A stretch of DNA of 64,000 nt from contig JAHBVH010000044.1 in assembly GCA_019637645.1 (NCBI GenBank), positions 1-64,000 on the forward strand, read 5' to 3'. The stretch comes from Caldilineaceae bacterium (GTDB taxonomy: Bacteria > Chloroflexota > Anaerolineae > Caldilineales > Caldilineaceae). A model generated the notes under the pieces. The model was not told the DNA's origin and made no database searches. It saw only the letters and a program-made list of their open reading frames with translations. The translations under genes and the position numbers were made by a program. Below are positions 62,808-64,000 of this stretch, piece after piece (within the stretch, counting starts at the first letter, position 1; every line of letters begins with the position of its first letter).

Positions 62808-63137
62808 CTACCCTGTTCGTAAGGTTTTTAGGTAGGCGTCCAATCGGTCAAAACGCTCATTCCACATATGTTCAAAAGTACGGACCCAATCGTGAACGGG
62901 CTTGAGCCCTTCGCCTTGGATGCTATAAAGATGTTGCTTGCCTTCCCCACGGACATGGACCAATTCAACCTCGCGCAAGACGCGTAAATGTTTAGAAACC
63001 TGGGGCTGCTTGAGGTCAAGTGCTTCGGCGATTTCATTCACCGATAGCTCCCCATGGGCCAGTAATTCTAAGATTGCGCGCCGCTGTGGTTCGGCGATTG
63101 CGTTAAAAACATCAGCTGTAGTCGGTAAACGTGCCAT
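62808..63137 (-). CDS. ArsR family transcriptional regulator
   Basis: A 109-residue winged-helix repressor: TADVFNAIAEPQRRAILELL, then GELSVNEIAEALDLKQPQVS and KHLRVLREVELVHVRGEGKQ. The metal-binding ELCVCDL-type box is absent (the helix reads ELSVNEIAEAL), so it probably senses something other than arsenite or a heavy metal. The ATG at 63137 lies 7 bases after the -10 element, so the message is likely leaderless; no Shine-Dalgarno is present. It is first in a six-gene operon. Confidence 0.9.
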   Translation of the reverse strand: MARLPTTADVFNAIAEPQRRAILELLAHGELSVNEIAEALDLKQPQVSKHLRVLREVELVHVRGEGKQHLYSIQGEGLKPVHDWVRTFEHMWNERFDRLDAYLKTLRTG

Positions 63138-63143
63138 GTTTTT

Positions 63144-63171
63144 ATTGTATTCCAATATAGGAATATGTCAA
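63144..63171 (-). promoter_or_regulatory. ArsR operon promoter with palindromic operator
   Basis: TTGACA (63171-63166) and TACAAT (63149-63144) are 16 bases apart on the minus strand. The palindrome ATTCC-TATATT-GGAAT lies in the spacer. Predicted +1 is at or next to the ATG at 63137. The same block occurs at 56461-56488. Confidence 0.8.
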
Positions 63172-63325
63172 ACCAAAAATACACGAATATCCAACAAGAG
63201 TTGCTGTGTTTACTGCTTTGGTCCATCCTGTCTTAGGGTGTCGATCATGGCGGTGTTGCTGGGGCAACTGTTTATTATTCCACCATATAGCGCAAGCGAT
63301 GTTGACTTTGCTGCACCTGAAGCGT

Positions 63326-63351
63326 GAGAGTTGTCAAAACTCTCACGCACT
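63326..63351. terminator. Hairpin at the 3' side of the MFS gene
   Basis: GCGTGAGAGTT and AACTCTCACGC pair perfectly around GTCA. It lies just after the end of the minus-strand MFS gene (stop near 63362) and probably ends that transcript. Confidence 0.65.
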
Positions 63352-63361
63352 GAAATCGAGG

Positions 63362-64000
63362 CTATGCCTCCCCTTGGGCAGTTGCCAACCGATATTCTTC
63401 TTCTGGCGGCTGCTGGTAGCGCTCCGAAAGAATGCGATAGGTCTGCGAGCGTAGGGCAAAGAGGGTGACAATGAGCCCAATCACCCCAGCGACAATAAAG
63501 AGGAGCGCCATGCCCCGATCACGCCCCGTGCCAAACCAATCGCCGATCAATTCAACGCCACTTCCCGTTGTCATAAAGGGGATGAAGATCAACTGGGCAA
63601 TGGGCCCAATGAGAAAAGCCGTGATGGGCGAAGCTGCCTGCTCCACACTTTGGGCAAAGCCAAAGACCCGACCCTGCCGCTCCAGTGGAATTACGCGCTG
63701 GAGCACGGTTTGCTCGGCGGCCTCTACCACTGGTCCCAAACAGAGCCAGATGAACATGCCGACGGTCAGCAGAATAATAGATGATTGGATGGTAAAGAAA
63801 ATGCAGATGGTCCACATGGCAACGTTGGCATAGAGCAAAGTTTGGAGCGGATTTCTGCCCAAGCCCCGCCGCGCCACCATCAAGCCACCAACAATAAAGC
63901 CTAGGCTCAAGAAACCCCACAGCGCTCCCCAAGTTTGGACAGAAACCAATTCCAGCCCATAGGCATCCATGAGCGACATAAAGACGCCGCCCAAAAAGTT
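63362..64000 (-). CDS. MFS transporter, C-terminal part (gene runs off the window)
   Basis: The visible 213 residues are the C-terminal half of a major facilitator protein. The frame is open to the window edge, so the start is outside. Five or six membrane helices are visible: ALWGFLSLGFIVGGLMVARR, LYANVAMWTICIFFTIQSSI, ILLTVGMFIWLCLGPVV, PITAFLIGPIAQLIFIPFM and MALLFIVAGVIGLIVTLFAL. The RVIPLERQGRVFGFAQS loop is typical of drug or macrolide exporters. The extreme C-terminus (QPPEEEYRLA) is polar. The substrate is unknown. Confidence 0.8.
   Translation of the reverse strand, partial: NFLGGVFMSLMDAYGLELVSVQTWGALWGFLSLGFIVGGLMVARRGLGRNPLQTLLYANVAMWTICIFFTIQSSIILLTVGMFIWLCLGPVVEAAEQTVLQRVIPLERQGRVFGFAQSVEQAASPITAFLIGPIAQLIFIPFMTTGSGVELIGDWFGTGRDRGMALLFIVAGVIGLIVTLFALRSQTYRILSERYQQPPEEEYRLATAQGEA

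Noticed and set aside
62808..63137. Arsenic or heavy-metal sensing by the ArsR protein
   Set aside because: The helix that carries the cysteine box in metal sensors reads ELSVNEIAEAL, without cysteines, and no arsenic genes follow.
1..64000. tRNA, rRNA or complete insertion sequence
   Set aside because: I saw no cloverleaf with CCA-stem signals, no rRNA segments and no transposase-like protein in any frame.

Overview
The window is a bacterial chromosome segment of moderate to high GC. It holds about 68 protein genes, no rRNA or tRNA that I can see, no CRISPR array and no complete insertion sequence. The gene content suggests a free-living Chloroflexota (filamentous or Anaerolineae-like) bacterium. 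The pointers are a very large BTAD/NB-ARC/TPR regulator, a MASE1-CHASE hybrid kinase, DUF4112, an ECF42-type sigma factor, an F420-type nitroreductase-like protein and many short palindromic repeats between genes. This placement is inference from gene families, not from a marker gene.

Layout. Positions 1-9.0 kb carry a carbohydrate or cyclitol module: two Gfo/Idh/MocA oxidoreductases and a DegT-type aminotransferase on the minus strand, then a PhyH-type dioxygenase and a Tat/lipoprotein sugar-binding protein with two ABC permeases on the plus strand. Positions 9-20 kb hold an alpha/beta hydrolase, gamma-glutamyltransferase, a small ECF sigma factor, DUF4112, a 1396-residue hybrid histidine kinase and an alditol-oxidase-like flavoenzyme. 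Positions 20-26 kb hold a coupled beta-propeller/MoaD-like/AraC operon, a DinB/GyrI pair, and an MFS-creatininase pair.

From about 26 to 63 kb the region is dominated by small single-domain proteins of detoxification or stress type: seven VOC proteins, YCII, Ohr, three DoxX-like proteins, three RibD/DHFR-like reductases, three SRPBCC/AHSA1 proteins, DinB and ClbS bundles, GyrI-like ligand-binding proteins, an epoxide hydrolase and a short UvrA. They are mixed with one- and two-gene regulators (AraC, PadR, YafY/WYL, XRE-cupin, ArsR, ECF42). A Phd/RelE toxin-antitoxin pair, aroA, a PanB-like protein, HD and GNAT proteins are interspersed. The far right end enters an MFS gene that runs off the window.

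Regulatory and repeat layer. Two families of dispersed inverted repeats sit mostly 3' of genes: one built on CCTGTCAGG palindromes, one on GGACGCGGAT. Several regulators have a clear sigma-70 promoter with a palindromic operator in the spacer. In the PadR and ArsR genes the predicted transcription start falls on the start codon, which implies leaderless mRNAs. The ArsR operator is repeated almost base for base in front of a RibD-like reductase gene 6.7 kb away, which suggests a small regulon.
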